A stretch of DNA of 64,000 nucleotides. Source: Cellvibrio sp. OA-2007 (GTDB lineage Bacteria > Pseudomonadota > Gammaproteobacteria > Pseudomonadales > Cellvibrionaceae). Positions within the stretch are counted from its first letter, which is position 1, and every line of letters starts with the position of its first letter. The DNA is taken from assembly GCF_000953825.1 (NCBI RefSeq), contig NZ_BBUL01000097.1:1-64000 (forward strand), written 5' to 3'. A program made the position numbers and the translations under genes. Positions 17,808 to 27,799 of the stretch are shown piece after piece. Below the pieces are notes generated by a model. That model made no database searches, was not told the DNA's origin, and worked only from the letters and a program-made list of their open reading frames with translations.

Positions 17808-18845
17808 TTACTCTTTAGTTTTAGTGTCAATTGCACCGCGCGCTTTAGCAATTTCACCTTTGGTACCAGTAATGTTGTAGGCGCTGCTGCGGTCAATAAA
17901 CTCTCTAATTTTCAAACTTAAAAAACCATTGGATTGCCCCAGCTGGGTTCTAAACATAGGAACGCCATTCGCAGTCAGAACATGGTAGTCGGGAAATTCA
18001 ATGGGAATAATATCGCCTGCTTTTAAGTCGACAATATCGCGCAAGGTAATATCGCGCCGAACAATATCGCACTCCAAATCTACACTCGCTGAAAGCACAT
18101 CTTCGCGCAGCGCTTTTTCCCAGCGTTCGTCGTGTTCATCGCTGTCACTTTGCAAGCCGGCGTCTAGCACTTCGCGAATCGGTTCAATCATTGAATAGGG
18201 AACAGTGATGTGCATTTCACCACCACCGCCGTCTAACTCGATGTGAAAGGTACTCACCACTACCACTTCGCTAGGGCTAACAATATTTGCTAGAGATGGA
18301 TTCACTTCTGAATGCACATACTCAAAATTGATAGGAAAAACCGCTTTCCATGCTTCAGTTAAATCAATAAACGCTTGATTCAACACCATTTGCACAACGC
18401 GCAGTTCAGTGGGCGTGAACTCGCGGCCTTCAATTTTTGCGTGGCGACCATCGCCACCGAAAAAATTATCCACCAATTTAAAAACTAAACGCGCATCGAG
18501 AATAATCAATGCCGTGCCACGCAACGGACGAAACTTCACCATATTTAAACTGGTGGGCACATAAAGCGTGTGCACATATTCGCCAAATTTTTGAATTTGT
18601 ACACCGCCAACAGACACATCGGCTGTTCTGCGCAACAGATTAAACATACTAATGCGGGTATAGCGGGCAAAACGTTCATTGATCATTTCAAGCGTAGGCA
18701 TTCGCCCACGCACAATACGATCCTGACTGGTGAGATCATACGTTTTTACCGTACCGGGCTCACTATCGCCCTCGGTATCTATGTCACCATCATCGACACC
18801 ATGAAGGAGCGCGTCGATTTCGTCTTGCGAGAGTAGATCTTGCAC
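17808..18845 (-). CDS. fliM: Flagellar motor switch protein FliM
   Basis: FliM is the CheY-P receiving subunit of the motor switch. In the 345-residue protein the extreme N-terminus MQDLLSQDEIDALLHGV is the CheY-binding helix. A middle CheC-like domain follows (GGDGR near residue 125) and a C-terminal SpoA domain binds FliN. The EIDALLHG helix closely resembles the repeated helices in the CheA linker encoded at 4807-5263. It follows fliL after nine bases, with fliN next. Confidence 0.96.
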   Translation of the reverse strand: MQDLLSQDEIDALLHGVDDGDIDTEGDSEPGTVKTYDLTSQDRIVRGRMPTLEMINERFARYTRISMFNLLRRTADVSVGGVQIQKFGEYVHTLYVPTSLNMVKFRPLRGTALIILDARLVFKLVDNFFGGDGRHAKIEGREFTPTELRVVQMVLNQAFIDLTEAWKAVFPINFEYVHSEVNPSLANIVSPSEVVVVSTFHIELDGGGGEMHITVPYSMIEPIREVLDAGLQSDSDEHDERWEKALREDVLSASVDLECDIVRRDITLRDIVDLKAGDIIPIEFPDYHVLTANGVPMFRTQLGQSNGFLSLKIREFIDRSSAYNITGTKGEIAKARGAIDTKTKE

Positions 18846-18854
18846 TGTGGTTCC

Positions 18855-19406
18855 TTATTGCATTACAAAGGTGGTAAACAATACTTGCTCGACATTCGCC
18901 GAAGAAACCTTATCAGCCTTACCACTAGCAGCGAGTGCTTCTTGTTCTTTTTGCAATTGGTTGCGAATAATTTCCAAAGCCTCTGCACGGAGAGTTTCCT
19001 TCCCCTCGGTGGTCTGCAATTCATCAAAATTTTTGGCGCTCAATAACATCACCAAACCGTTGCGAATAGCGGGCATATGCAGTTTCAGCAACTCTTCCAA
19101 GAGTGGATCCCGATACAACAGCGTAATTGCGGCTTGTAAATAACGCTGGCGACCATTCACATTGAAGTTAATAGTGAAATTAGGAGTCATCGCATAATAA
19201 ATAGCTGGCGCAAGTGTGGTGGGCGCATGCTGCTCAGCAGCTGCTGCTTCACCGGCTGGCGGTGCGGGTGACAATATCTTTAACGCAACCACAGTGCCGC
19301 CAATAGAAATAACAATCAGCGCGACCGCAATGCCAATCATTAAAAACAGTTTCTTTTTAGAACCTGACTCCGCACTGCCTGCGTCTGCTTTTGGGGCTGC
19401 CGCCAT
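18855..19406 (-). CDS. fliL: Flagellar basal-body associated protein FliL
   Basis: FliL is a single-span membrane protein near the stators. The 183-residue product has one transmembrane helix at about 20-43 (FLMIGIAVALIVISIGGTVVAL), an Ala/Pro linker and a periplasmic domain ending with the family's LFTTFVMQ. GGAG lies seven bases upstream of the start. It begins a new transcription unit, judged by the strong sigma-54-type site at 19445-19460, and leads the fliM-fliN-fliO-fliP-fliQ-fliR-flhB genes. Confidence 0.93.
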   Translation of the reverse strand: MAAAPKADAGSAESGSKKKLFLMIGIAVALIVISIGGTVVALKILSPAPPAGEAAAAEQHAPTTLAPAIYYAMTPNFTINFNVNGRQRYLQAAITLLYRDPLLEELLKLHMPAIRNGLVMLLSAKNFDELQTTEGKETLRAEALEIIRNQLQKEQEALAASGKADKVSSANVEQVLFTTFVMQ

Positions 19407-19444
19407 GTCAAAACTCCGTCACTTTCAAAGACTAAAATGGGTTG

Positions 19445-19460
19445 AGCAATACCTATGCCA
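19445..19460 (-). promoter_or_regulatory. Candidate sigma-54 promoter of the fliL operon
   Basis: The minus strand reads TGGCATAGGTATTGCT, which matches TGGYAYG-N4-TTGCW at all but one position (A for G at the seventh base). Transcription would start near 19434, about 28 bases before the fliL ATG. The 170 bases between this site and the fliK stop hold no gene that I can support. Confidence 0.75.
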
Positions 19461-19630
19461 GTATCGCCTCTGAAAGCTTAGCAGTGGATTATGGGTTTGC
19501 GAGCAAGAGCGCCCTAAGAGAGATAAGAATGTGTAAAAAAAAATTATAGAAAACAAAGATGTAGAGAACATAATCAATCTGATCAGGTTCTCTACAAAAA
19601 GAGCGAGGCAAATGAAGATATAGACTGGAA

Positions 19631-21136
19631 TTACGCGTAGTGATCGACCAAGCGCATAGATATTGTTTGGCTGACAGCAACCTGAGACAACTCTTCATCA
19701 TCGTCACCGCCGTTACTTTGATGCCCGGCAGATTCTTCCTGCTCTCGCTTAGTAAAAGACTTATCGGATACGTCGACATTAACCAGATTTAATCCCTGCT
19801 CGGAAAACATTTCACGCAACCGGTTTAACTGCTGATCCAAGGCTTCACGCACAGCCGGATGTGGACTGCTAAAGGTAACGCTAGCTTGATCCTGATTTAC
19901 GCTCACCTTCACCTGCATTGGGCCAAGTTCCGGTGGATCCAAGCGAATTTCTGCCGCACTGACATTTTGCGCTGCAAGCCATAACACTTTATCGCCTACC
20001 GCTTGGCTCCATTGCGGGCTACCCACTGTGACTGGCACTCCGGTTTGAACAACAAACGCACGAGCGGCGGGTGATTGCGCATCAGTTAAGCGTGTCATTG
20101 CCTCTACCGCCGCACTAATGATTGCGGGTTTTACATCTACGGCGGAACTCGTTTTATCCAAATTTGCTGCCGCCATGGTGGTTTCGGCCAGCTTATTTAA
20201 TGCTGCTTTGGAGTTCAATAACGCAAAATCCGGGTTATCTCCTGTTTCTGTATCTAGCAGAACATCTGCATCTGTATTGGGAGCAAGATCTATTTCAGCA
20301 TTTGCTCCGCCCTGCGTTGCACCTGTGGCTATTCCAGCTGGGGCGGATTGGGCATCAACTCCTGCAGTCGCAGCACCTGCAACTAACTGGGTTTTCGAAA
20401 CAAGTTGAAGACCAACCAATACCGCCTGCTCGCCATCGGCTGCCGCATCGCCCTCAATTTCGATGGGTCGCAAGGGAGTATTCATCGCTACAAGGCTTGG
20501 ATCTATGACTATCATATCCTCGGATGATACCGATACATCGATCTCGTCTTCATTAGCAGACCCCTGTGTTGCCAAGGGCTGGAGTGAAACTTGACCAAGC
20601 AGGTGGGCAGATGAATCAACCGCATTATCAAGTTCACCTGAATCAGTAGCTACAGCTAATGCGGGATCATCAAGTGCAATATCTGCTTGTGCAACTTCAC
20701 TCAGGTCGGACTTTTTCTCCTGTGCGGCGTTTCTAGTACCCAGTTGATCATGAGGCGCCGCAGATTGTTCCTCGCTGACGTCTTTTTCCTGTGCCACATA
20801 CTCATTTTTTTCTTGAACCGAGTGATCGGCTACAGCTGTTGTTTGCTGATCATTTTTGTCAGTTTTTGATGAAGTGTCTGAACGCGCGAGCTCCCTCTGC
20901 GAATCCTGCCGAGCTGGTACTTTAGCGGCAGCGCGGGTGGCGTTCAGCGGTTCAGCGGGAGGATTTTCTTTGCGCACTACTGGTTTACGAGCGGCAATTT
21001 CTGGCCGCACTTGTTCCAGTGCCTGATGAAATTTTTCAGTCGATTCCACACGCGCTTTGGCCGCCATACTCTTAGTAGCCGCGGGATTAGCACTGGTTAA
21101 ACCCAGTAAACTGTTTAAAAAATTACTATTGTTCAT
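19631..21136 (-). CDS. fliK: Flagellar hook-length control protein FliK
   Basis: FliK measures hook length and triggers the FlhB switch. The 501-residue protein has a long, low-conservation Ala/Ser/Asp-rich N-terminal ruler and a C-terminal substrate-switch domain (about 385-480), with LDPPELGPMQVKVSV and the VTFSSPHPAVREAL and LREMFSEQGLNLVNVDV stretches. I start at the ATG at 21136, which has CAGGAGC just upstream. A reading from 21187 would add 17 residues without support. A sigma-54-type promoter lies at 21210-21225. The gene precedes fliL but is separated from it by 225 bases. Confidence 0.92.
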   Translation of the reverse strand: MNNSNFLNSLLGLTSANPAATKSMAAKARVESTEKFHQALEQVRPEIAARKPVVRKENPPAEPLNATRAAAKVPARQDSQRELARSDTSSKTDKNDQQTTAVADHSVQEKNEYVAQEKDVSEEQSAAPHDQLGTRNAAQEKKSDLSEVAQADIALDDPALAVATDSGELDNAVDSSAHLLGQVSLQPLATQGSANEDEIDVSVSSEDMIVIDPSLVAMNTPLRPIEIEGDAAADGEQAVLVGLQLVSKTQLVAGAATAGVDAQSAPAGIATGATQGGANAEIDLAPNTDADVLLDTETGDNPDFALLNSKAALNKLAETTMAAANLDKTSSAVDVKPAIISAAVEAMTRLTDAQSPAARAFVVQTGVPVTVGSPQWSQAVGDKVLWLAAQNVSAAEIRLDPPELGPMQVKVSVNQDQASVTFSSPHPAVREALDQQLNRLREMFSEQGLNLVNVDVSDKSFTKREQEESAGHQSNGGDDDEELSQVAVSQTISMRLVDHYA

Positions 21137-21209
21137 CTGCTGCTCCTGCGCTTGATCACGGCAAGGCTTTGCCGCTTGATCAGCCAACTATTCGGTTCAG
21201 GAGATACGT

Positions 21210-21225
21210 TGCAAAGCAGGTGCCA
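21210..21225 (-). promoter_or_regulatory. Candidate sigma-54 promoter of fliK
   Basis: The minus strand reads TGGCACCTGCTTTGCA, which matches TGGCACG-N4-TTGCA at every position but one (C for G at the seventh base). Transcription would start near 21199, about 63 bases before the fliK start. This is the best sigma-54 match in the window. Confidence 0.8.
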
Positions 21226-21271
21226 ATTCAGAAGATCGGCCCTGTACAGAAGGGGCAGAGGTGAAGATGAA

Positions 21272-21604
21272 TTACGAAAAAGAGCGCAGCAAATTCAGGA
21301 CTTGCGCAAACTCTTGCTCAATTGAGTCAAGATCAGCCACAAGTCCATCAAGATTATTCTCAAACGCTTTTTTTTCCAATGCAGCACAGAGTGCCGATAA
21401 CTGCAGCGCGCCAACATTACTACTACTACCTTTAAAACTATGTGCTGCACGGCGAATAAGGTCGGCATCTGAACCCTGAATAACCTTGCGCAAAGTAGCA
21501 ATTCGGTCAGTAGAATCCTGCACAAAGGTGTCAATCAGCAAGGCAAAATCATCTTCCATGACTTGTTTCAGGGTGTTTAACGTTTCGTAGTCCAGATGTT
21601 CCAT
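21272..21604 (-). CDS. hptB: Histidine phosphotransfer protein HptB
   Basis: The 110-residue Hpt-domain protein has the phosphorylated His at 55 in RRAAHSFKGSSSNVGA. In Pseudomonas aeruginosa HptB passes phosphate from several hybrid kinases to HsbR. The identification as HptB rests on the next two genes upstream, which encode an HsbR-like phosphatase/kinase regulator and an HsbA-like STAS protein. The trio lies between fliJ and fliK, as in some Pseudomonas species. Confidence 0.85.
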   Translation of the reverse strand: MEHLDYETLNTLKQVMEDDFALLIDTFVQDSTDRIATLRKVIQGSDADLIRRAAHSFKGSSSNVGALQLSALCAALEKKAFENNLDGLVADLDSIEQEFAQVLNLLRSFS

Positions 21605-21656
21605 GGCCGGCTTCTCATTGATTGAAATGAAGAGTCACAGTTACTTCAATTTATCG

Positions 21657-23366
21657 TCAATCATCATTAACCCATGAAAAATCGACTTCGACAATATTAC
21701 CGCATCCAATATAGGTAACAGTACCACAAAGTTTCTCCACCAGCGCGATACCACGCCCGCTATAACCGAAGGATGAAAGATTATCTGTTGTGCGCTGTTG
21801 ATGATCAAAACCCTCGCCACTATCCTCAATACGAACCTTTAACAATCCGCCACTGTCGTTGGTTTTGTGAGAGATACGGATACGCACAAAGCCTTCTGTC
21901 ACCTGGTTAATACGCTGTTCGCGCAACTCATAGTAATCAGAAAAACCTTCGGGTGTTTTTTTAAGATCAGAATCTAACTTTAATACGCCGTGCTCCAAGG
22001 CATTGGTGTATAACTCAGCGAGAATGGTGTACAGCGTGCTGCTGAAGGCGCGCAAGCTGGGCACTTCCATTAAAACGTTTAATAACATGGGCAACGGATC
22101 AAACACTTTAAAGCTGGTAGGTTTTACCTCAAACCCCATGAGCCATTCAATTTCCGAGTTGGCAAACTTATGGCTGGCTTCTTGGGCAAAACTATTCACC
22201 CGCGCGGGTTCATCCATGCGGATTTCCAATAGCGACAAATCGTCATCTTTTTCTCCGCTACCGACGAACTGTTGCACACCTTCAATAATTTCATTAAATA
22301 GATGCTCAGGGTTTTGGTTGCGATTAAACACTTCCTTCAGTCGCTCTTCGCCAAACATATCTCCCTCTGCATTGCGCGCCTCATGAATTCCATCGGACCA
22401 GACAAAAATCCGATCTTCTTTTTGTAGCTCAAAATATTCACAATTATCTTTAAAAGCGCGGTTGGATAATACACCCAAGGGCAAATGGGTTGATTTAACC
22501 GGTGTGATATTGCCATCTTGATGATGATGTATAAAACAATCAGGTAACCCGCCGTTCCAAATTTTTAAACGCTTTTTACGGAAGTTGATATCCATCATGG
22601 TGGCGCAACAAAAAATACCTACGGGTAAAATATTTTTTAGCTTTCCATTAATCTCGCGCAGTATATCGGTCATGGAAAAGCCTTTTGGCACCATGCCGTA
22701 AAAGGTCGAAGCCAAGGGCATAGCACCTATCGCAGCGGGCAAACCATGGCCGGTGAAATCACCCAGCAACACCATCATGCTGCCATTGGGGCGCATGGCG
22801 GCGACCAGTACATCGCCATTAAAAACAGCGAGCGACGATAAAAAATAACGCACGTTACTGGCATTCAAACAACCGCTGTGCGCGACGTTATCAAACACAT
22901 GCTTTGCAACTGTTTGCTCTTGCAACAAACGATTGTTGTACTGCACGATTTGATTGCGCTGGGTAAGCATAGTGCTATGCATTTCGCGCATACGATTGAA
23001 GGATTTTATTTTGGCTTGCAGGATAATGCGGTTGTAAGGTTTGGAGAGAAAATCATCGCCCCCCGCATCCAAACATTGCACCAGTGATTCAGTATCAGAA
23101 AGGGAAGTGAGGAAAATAATAGGGACTAATTCATCGCCTGCCAGCTCTTTGATTTTTCGCGCCGCACCAAAACCATCAAGCTCAGGCATTAATGCATCAA
23201 GCAAGACGATATCGGGTTTCTCAGCAGAGTACACCTGAATTGCCTCTAGGCCATTGCAAGCGGAAACCACATGATGACCTTCTTTGCGAACAATGCTTTC
23301 AAGAATGAGCCTGTCGGTGTCTGTATCATCGGCAACTAGAATTTTTAAACGACGTACATCATTCAT
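21657..23366 (-). CDS. hsbR: Response regulator with PP2C phosphatase and anti-sigma-like kinase domains, HsbR
   Basis: The 569-residue protein has three parts: an N-terminal receiver (about 3-120, phospho-acceptor in VLLDALMPELDG), a SpoIIE/PP2C-type serine phosphatase (about 150-370; GDFTGHGLPAAIGAMP, WSDGIHEARN, DDLSLLEI) and a C-terminal GHKL kinase-like domain (ELYTNALEHG, RIEDSGEGFD, GRGIALVEKL). In P. aeruginosa HsbR phosphorylates or dephosphorylates HsbA according to its own phosphorylation by HptB, and so steers HsbA between FlgM and the diguanylate cyclase HsbD. The start at 23366 (MNDVRRLKIL) has GGAAG nine bases upstream and is preferred over 23387. Confidence 0.88.
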   Translation of the reverse strand: MNDVRRLKILVADDTDTDRLILESIVRKEGHHVVSACNGLEAIQVYSAEKPDIVLLDALMPELDGFGAARKIKELAGDELVPIIFLTSLSDTESLVQCLDAGGDDFLSKPYNRIILQAKIKSFNRMREMHSTMLTQRNQIVQYNNRLLQEQTVAKHVFDNVAHSGCLNASNVRYFLSSLAVFNGDVLVAAMRPNGSMMVLLGDFTGHGLPAAIGAMPLASTFYGMVPKGFSMTDILREINGKLKNILPVGIFCCATMMDINFRKKRLKIWNGGLPDCFIHHHQDGNITPVKSTHLPLGVLSNRAFKDNCEYFELQKEDRIFVWSDGIHEARNAEGDMFGEERLKEVFNRNQNPEHLFNEIIEGVQQFVGSGEKDDDLSLLEIRMDEPARVNSFAQEASHKFANSEIEWLMGFEVKPTSFKVFDPLPMLLNVLMEVPSLRAFSSTLYTILAELYTNALEHGVLKLDSDLKKTPEGFSDYYELREQRINQVTEGFVRIRISHKTNDSGGLLKVRIEDSGEGFDHQQRTTDNLSSFGYSGRGIALVEKLCGTVTYIGCGNIVEVDFSWVNDD

Positions 23367-23416
23367 AAAATTGCTTCCATACATCACACAACATGCAGTA
23401 GCGCATGCCCGGCCAC

Positions 23417-23722
23417 CTATTGAATATCAAACAGCTGCTCGAAATTAGAGATCAATAAAATCTTTTTTACGTCCGGCGCACAATTCACAATTTGAATATT
23501 GGATTGCTCTCCGCCAGCATAATCACGCAATAACAACAACATGCCCAGCGCGGAACTATCCATATAAGAGGTGCCCTGTAGATCAACTCGGTAATGGATG
23601 GGCGCCTGAGCAAGTTTTTCGTAGGCACCGCGAAATTCCTGATGGGAACTAAAGTCGAAGCGGCCTTGTATATATATAGTGACTTGATTGCCATCAGGGG
23701 AAACTGTTGACGTGATCGCCAT
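23417..23722 (-). CDS. hsbA: Anti-anti-sigma-type STAS protein HsbA
   Basis: This 101-residue STAS-domain protein has the phosphorylation motif YMDSSALGMLLLL. The first serine after Asp, S56, corresponds to the residue phosphorylated in P. aeruginosa HsbA. Unphosphorylated HsbA binds the anti-sigma factor FlgM and so favours motility; the phosphorylated form favours c-di-GMP signalling. It is the first gene of the hsbA-hsbR-hptB set. A TATAAT -10-like hexamer lies on the minus strand at 23843-23848, but I see no good -35 for it. Confidence 0.87.
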   Translation of the reverse strand: MAITSTVSPDGNQVTIYIQGRFDFSSHQEFRGAYEKLAQAPIHYRVDLQGTSYMDSSALGMLLLLRDYAGGEQSNIQIVNCAPDVKKILLISNFEQLFDIQ

Positions 23723-23913
23723 GTCTTACCTCATCAAAAAAACGCTAAACATTCCTAGTGCCAGATAATCAAGAGGCAACCCTCCTGCACCAACACATCC
23801 TAAGGATAGCCTATAAAACTATAGTTGCTGGAGACTTCAAGCATTATAGTCTGTAAGCAACAAAATCATCCCCAAAAACCATTTACTCCGACAATTGCGC
23901 CTCTTGAGCACAC

Positions 23914-24369
23914 TTATGTTGCGCTGTCTGACTGGCGCTGTAGCTGCTGAGAGCTTAATTCATCCATCTCTTTCTGCAAACGTTTATCGAGCAGAAGATT
24001 ATCTTCACGCTGCAATCGAGCAATTAAATCCTCAATGGATTTACGCTTTTGGTACTTTAATCGCCACTGTTGCTGCAGCGACTCAAACAACACTTTATAG
24101 CGCTCAACCTTGTTTGCCTGCTCATTGCAGGCTGCATTAACCCGATTAATAAAACTGCTGTAATTGATTAATTCGTGGGCGAGAATTCCCTCCCGCAGTG
24201 CACCTTGGGCGGTCAAATACTGATCGGCATAATCGCGCAACTCCGCCAATTGGCGCTCTTCTTGGGCGAGCTGATCGCGGAATTGACTGAGCTTTTTAGC
24301 TGCTTCATCCTCCTGACGCAGCGCCAGAGACAACACAACCTGCATACGTTTAGCGCGGGACTCGGCCAT
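23914..24369 (-). CDS. fliJ: Flagellar export chaperone FliJ
   Basis: The 151-residue protein is almost entirely coiled coil (heptads from about 10 to 140), rich in Gln, Glu, Arg and Lys. That is the form of FliJ, the central stalk-like subunit of the FliH-FliI-FliJ ATPase complex. Sequence conservation of FliJ is low, so the call rests on composition, size and position directly after fliI. A 190-base gap to hsbA follows. Confidence 0.88.
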   Translation of the reverse strand: MAESRAKRMQVVLSLALRQEDEAAKKLSQFRDQLAQEERQLAELRDYADQYLTAQGALREGILAHELINYSSFINRVNAACNEQANKVERYKVLFESLQQQWRLKYQKRKSIEDLIARLQREDNLLLDKRLQKEMDELSSQQLQRQSDSAT

Positions 24370-24394
24370 GTTTCACACTCGCTGCATAAATGAT

Positions 24395-25780
24395 TTAGCG
24401 TTGCCGATGCTGTTGTGCCAGCGGGCTATTGGCTTTGGTATTGGCAGGCGGCTTGAGCAGCACTTTGAGATTCGCAATGGATTCAGGCAGGCGCACACCC
24501 TGCTTGATCCCCTGCTGGATAAACGCGCGCAAATGAGGGAACCGCTCAATCGCTGCATCTGTTTCCGGGTCAGCACCCGCGGTGTAGGCACCAATGGCGA
24601 TCAAATCGCGGTTCTGTTGATAGCGCGCGAGCAATTGTTTAAAGCGCTGCATCATTTTCAGGTGTTCATCATCAACGATATTTTGCATCGCCCGGCTGAT
24701 GGAGGCTTCTACATCAATGGCGGGATAAACCCCCTCCTCAGCCAACCGCCGCGATAGCACCACATGGCCGTCAAGAATCGCCCGCGCCGAATCGGCAATT
24801 GGGTCTTGCAAGTCGTCGCCTTCAGTTAACACGGTATAAAAAGCAGTGATCGAACCTTCACCTTCCGCCGCATTACCAGCACGTTCCACTAATTGCGGAA
24901 TCTTGGCAAACACTGAGGGCGGATAACCTTTGGTCGCCGGTGGTTCGCCAATAGCCAGCGCAATTTCCCGCTGTGCCTGGGCAAAACGGGTGAGTGAATC
25001 CATTAGCAGCAATACATTTAACCCCTGATCGCGATAATACTCGGCGATACGGCTGCATAATTGCGATGCGCGCAAACGCATCAAAGGCGCATCGTCCGCC
25101 GGTGATGCCACTACCACGGCGCGGCGCAAGCCTTCTTCGCCGAGAATATGGTCGATAAATTCTTTTACCTCACGACCCCGCTCACCCACCAAACCTACCA
25201 CCACCACATCGGCCGTGGTAAAACGGGTCATCATGCCCAGCAGTACACTTTTACCCACGCCAGAACCAGCCATTAGGCCCAAACGTTGGCCGCGCCCGAC
25301 GGTAATCAAGGCATTAATCGCGCGCACCCCCACATCCAGCGGCTCGCTAATGGGGTGACGTTGCAGTGGGTTAATTTCTTGTGGCGTGAAATCGAGAAAC
25401 TCATCGCCGATGAGAGGGCCTTTGCCATCGAGCGGCTGGCCTATGCCGTTAACCACCCTACCCAACAACTGCGGGCCAACCCGCATGCCCATTTGAGTAG
25501 CGACGGGAATAACCCGTGCGCCCGGCTGCAAGCCTTCAACACGTTTGATCGGCATTAAAAAGACTTTGTCGCCCGAGAACCCAACCACTTCGGCTTCTAT
25601 GCGGCGATTGTCACTATTGATAATTTCACACTGGCGACCGACAGAAACATTCAAGCCTACCGCTTCCAAGGTCAAGCCGACTGAGCGAGTGATGCGCCCT
25701 TCGGCCTGGGGTTCAACCGGCACCAATTTACGCGGTGCATAACTACGCAGACGGGAGCTTATGGATTGGCGTTCCGACAT
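24395..25780 (-). CDS. fliI: Flagellar export ATPase FliI
   Basis: FliI is the F1-beta-like ATPase that energises flagellar export. The 461-residue protein has Walker A as [13 protein letters not shown] (about 173-185), Walker B in [17 protein letters not shown] and the family sequence [25 protein letters not shown]. An extended N-terminus binds FliH. The start ATG lies two bases from the fliH stop, so coupling is likely. Confidence 0.96.
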   Translation of the reverse strand: MSERQSISSRLRSYAPRKLVPVEPQAEGRITRSVGLTLEAVGLNVSVGRQCEIINSDNRRIEAEVVGFSGDKVFLMPIKRVEGLQPGARVIPVATQMGMRVGPQLLGRVVNGIGQPLDGKGPLIGDEFLDFTPQEINPLQRHPISEPLDVGVRAINALITVGRGQRLGLMAGSGVGKSVLLGMMTRFTTADVVVVGLVGERGREVKEFIDHILGEEGLRRAVVVASPADDAPLMRLRASQLCSRIAEYYRDQGLNVLLLMDSLTRFAQAQREIALAIGEPPATKGYPPSVFAKIPQLVERAGNAAEGEGSITAFYTVLTEGDDLQDPIADSARAILDGHVVLSRRLAEEGVYPAIDVEASISRAMQNIVDDEHLKMMQRFKQLLARYQQNRDLIAIGAYTAGADPETDAAIERFPHLRAFIQQGIKQGVRLPESIANLKVLLKPPANTKANSPLAQQHRQR

Positions 25781-25782
25781 GA

Positions 25783-26712
25783 TTATTCTTCATCCTGTTG
25801 CGCAGGACTTACGTCAATTTTTTTCTCACTCGTTACGTTTTTTTCTGCCACAGAATTTTCTGTTTTCGCATTGCCAAGCTCACTATCAGTAGGCAAGTTG
25901 CTTTGCGTAAATGAATCTTCATCTTCGTCATCATCGCTGTCGCCACCGGCCAACTGCTTGGAAATAAATTGCTCCAGCACCGTTTGCAAACGCGACGACA
26001 CGGAAAAATCAACCCGGCTTTCGGGTGTTTCAATTCGACAACCACCGGGCAATAAATCCGCATCGCCAAAAAAACTCCAAGCTAGCTGCTGCTCTGCGGC
26101 ATAGGTTTCTACTGCCGCCAGATCGTCGGGATTCAAACAAACACGAATATTTTTATTGCCGATGGGCAAGGCATCGACGGCATCTTTCACCAAGCGGACA
26201 ATGTGTGATGAATCGGTCAGCAACTCGCGCTGCACGACACTTTGGGTAAGGGTACAAATCACATCTAACAACAGATGTTCTACGTCAGTATCCTGTTCAT
26301 TGATGGGGTCGAGCAAGGCATTGGCCAGCGCCTGAAAACGTTGCTGCTCGGCAACCAATTGCGCGCGCATCTCCATCAAACCCTGCTGGCGCCCTGCTTC
26401 ATAACCTTCAGTATTGCCCTTGGCAAAGCCAGCTTTATGGCCTTGTTCAAACCCGTCTTTTTCGGCGGTATCAAAAATGGCCTGCATCTCCTCTGCCGTC
26501 ATGCCCATTTGCGGAGCCGCTTCAGGTTCGGGAATTTCAACCGTTTCGATGGTTTCTTTTTCGCGGCGCAATAATCGCTCGCGCCTTTCGCGTGCTTCCT
26601 TTTCCACTGACGACAAAATTTTGCCGTGTTCAGTGATCGGGGGAATCACCCAGGTCGTGGCACTCTCAACCGCTTCTGCGGGAATACGATTTTGCAAATT
26701 GTTATCCGACAT
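25783..26712 (-). CDS. fliH: Flagellar assembly protein FliH
   Basis: FliH is the negative regulator and C-ring tether of FliI. The 309-residue product has a central run of Gly-containing helices (about 85-115: [20 protein letters not shown]) with the GxxxG spacing typical of FliH, and a C-terminal domain with [14 protein letters not shown] and [17 protein letters not shown] like V-type ATPase E subunits. The acidic tail at 265-309 is unusually long and not obviously conserved. It lies 55 bases after fliG and directly before fliI. Confidence 0.93.
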   Translation of the reverse strand: MSDNNLQNRIPAEAVESATTWVIPPITEHGKILSSVEKEARERRERLLRREKETIETVEIPEPEAAPQMGMTAEEMQAIFDTAEKDGFEQGHKAGFAKGNTEGYEAGRQQGLMEMRAQLVAEQQRFQALANALLDPINEQDTDVEHLLLDVICTLTQSVVQRELLTDSSHIVRLVKDAVDALPIGNKNIRVCLNPDDLAAVETYAAEQQLAWSFFGDADLLPGGCRIETPESRVDFSVSSRLQTVLEQFISKQLAGGDSDDDEDEDSFTQSNLPTDSELGNAKTENSVAEKNVTSEKKIDVSPAQQDEE

Positions 26713-26767
26713 GGATGTATTATCTCAATTGACGCTGGGTCTGCTTACCAACAATGCTTTGTGCGCA

Positions 26768-27799
26768 TTAAACCATCTGGTCGCCACCACCACCCAACAT
26801 AATTTCGCCCGCATCGGCCATACGGCGCGCCGTGATAAGAATTTCTTTTTGCGCTGCTTCCACATCGGCCAAGCGCATTGGCGGTTTGGTTTCCAAATCG
26901 TCGCGCAGCAATTCCGCAGCGCGTTTGGACATATTTTTGAAGATTTTTTCTTTGAGTTCGTCGTCTGCACCTTTGAGTGCAACCACCAACACATCGGAGG
27001 ACACTTCGCGCAACAGCGCTTGAATACCGCGATCGTCCACCTCTTTGAGGTTTTCAAATACAAACATCAAATCCTGGATTTGATTGCCCATATCCTCATC
27101 GATTTCTTTGATGCCTTCCATCAATTCGGCCTCGATAGAACCATCCAAATTGTTCATAATTTCCGCTGCCACCTTGTAACCACCCATGGCTTTGGTTTGC
27201 GATGCCGCATTACCGGAGAATTGTTTTTCCAGAATATCGTTTAATTCCTGCAACGCGCTGGGCTGCACTGTATCGAGTGATGCAACCCGCATCATAATGT
27301 CGAGGCGAACCTTTTCCGGAAAATACGTCAGAATCTCGGCGGATTGATCCGAATCCAGATAGGCGATAACAATCGCCTGAATTTGCGGGTGTTCGTTACG
27401 GATGATATCGGCAATTGAACGCGCCTCCATCCATTTGAGTGTGTCTAACCCAGTGGTATTGCCGCCAATCAAAATACGGTCAATCAAACTGTTGGCTTTA
27501 TCTTCACCTAATGCCGTCACCAACATTTTGCGAATGTAATTATCTGCCCCTACACCCAACCCGGTCAGGGTTCTGACTTCATCTAAAAAGTTGCCCAAAA
27601 CGGATTGTACTTCTGACTGCTGAATATTTTGCAGCTGGGTCATTGCCGCGCCGATACGCTGTACTTCTTTTGGCCCCATATGCTTCAAAATTTCTGCCGC
27701 GTCAGCTTCACCGAGCGACATCAATAACACTGCCGCTTGGTCTACATAACGCATTTTGAATTTGGGTTTATCGACAGCTTTGTCGTTGGCATCAGTCAT
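26768..27799 (-). CDS. fliG: Flagellar motor switch protein FliG
   Basis: FliG is the torque-generating C-ring protein that meets the stators. The 343-residue protein shows the N-terminal FliF-binding domain (AAVLLMSLGEADAAEILKHMGPKEVQ), the middle EHPQ motif (NEHPQIQAIVIAYLD) and the C-terminal torque domain with charged helices (LMFVFENLKEVDDRGIQALLREV, then KNMSKRAAELLRDDLE). Its start overlaps the fliF stop by eight bases. Confidence 0.96.
   Translation of the reverse strand: MTDANDKAVDKPKFKMRYVDQAAVLLMSLGEADAAEILKHMGPKEVQRIGAAMTQLQNIQQSEVQSVLGNFLDEVRTLTGLGVGADNYIRKMLVTALGEDKANSLIDRILIGGNTTGLDTLKWMEARSIADIIRNEHPQIQAIVIAYLDSDQSAEILTYFPEKVRLDIMMRVASLDTVQPSALQELNDILEKQFSGNAASQTKAMGGYKVAAEIMNNLDGSIEAELMEGIKEIDEDMGNQIQDLMFVFENLKEVDDRGIQALLREVSSDVLVVALKGADDELKEKIFKNMSKRAAELLRDDLETKPPMRLADVEAAQKEILITARRMADAGEIMLGGGGDQMV

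Noticed and set aside
19489-19779. 96-codon minus-strand frame overlapping the end of fliK
   Set aside because: It overlaps the conserved FliK C-terminal domain in another frame, and its sequence matches no family.
26414-27244. 276-codon plus-strand frame across fliH and fliG
   Set aside because: It lies fully inside two well-conserved minus-strand genes, has a Phe/His-rich composition typical of an antisense shadow and no ribosome-binding site.
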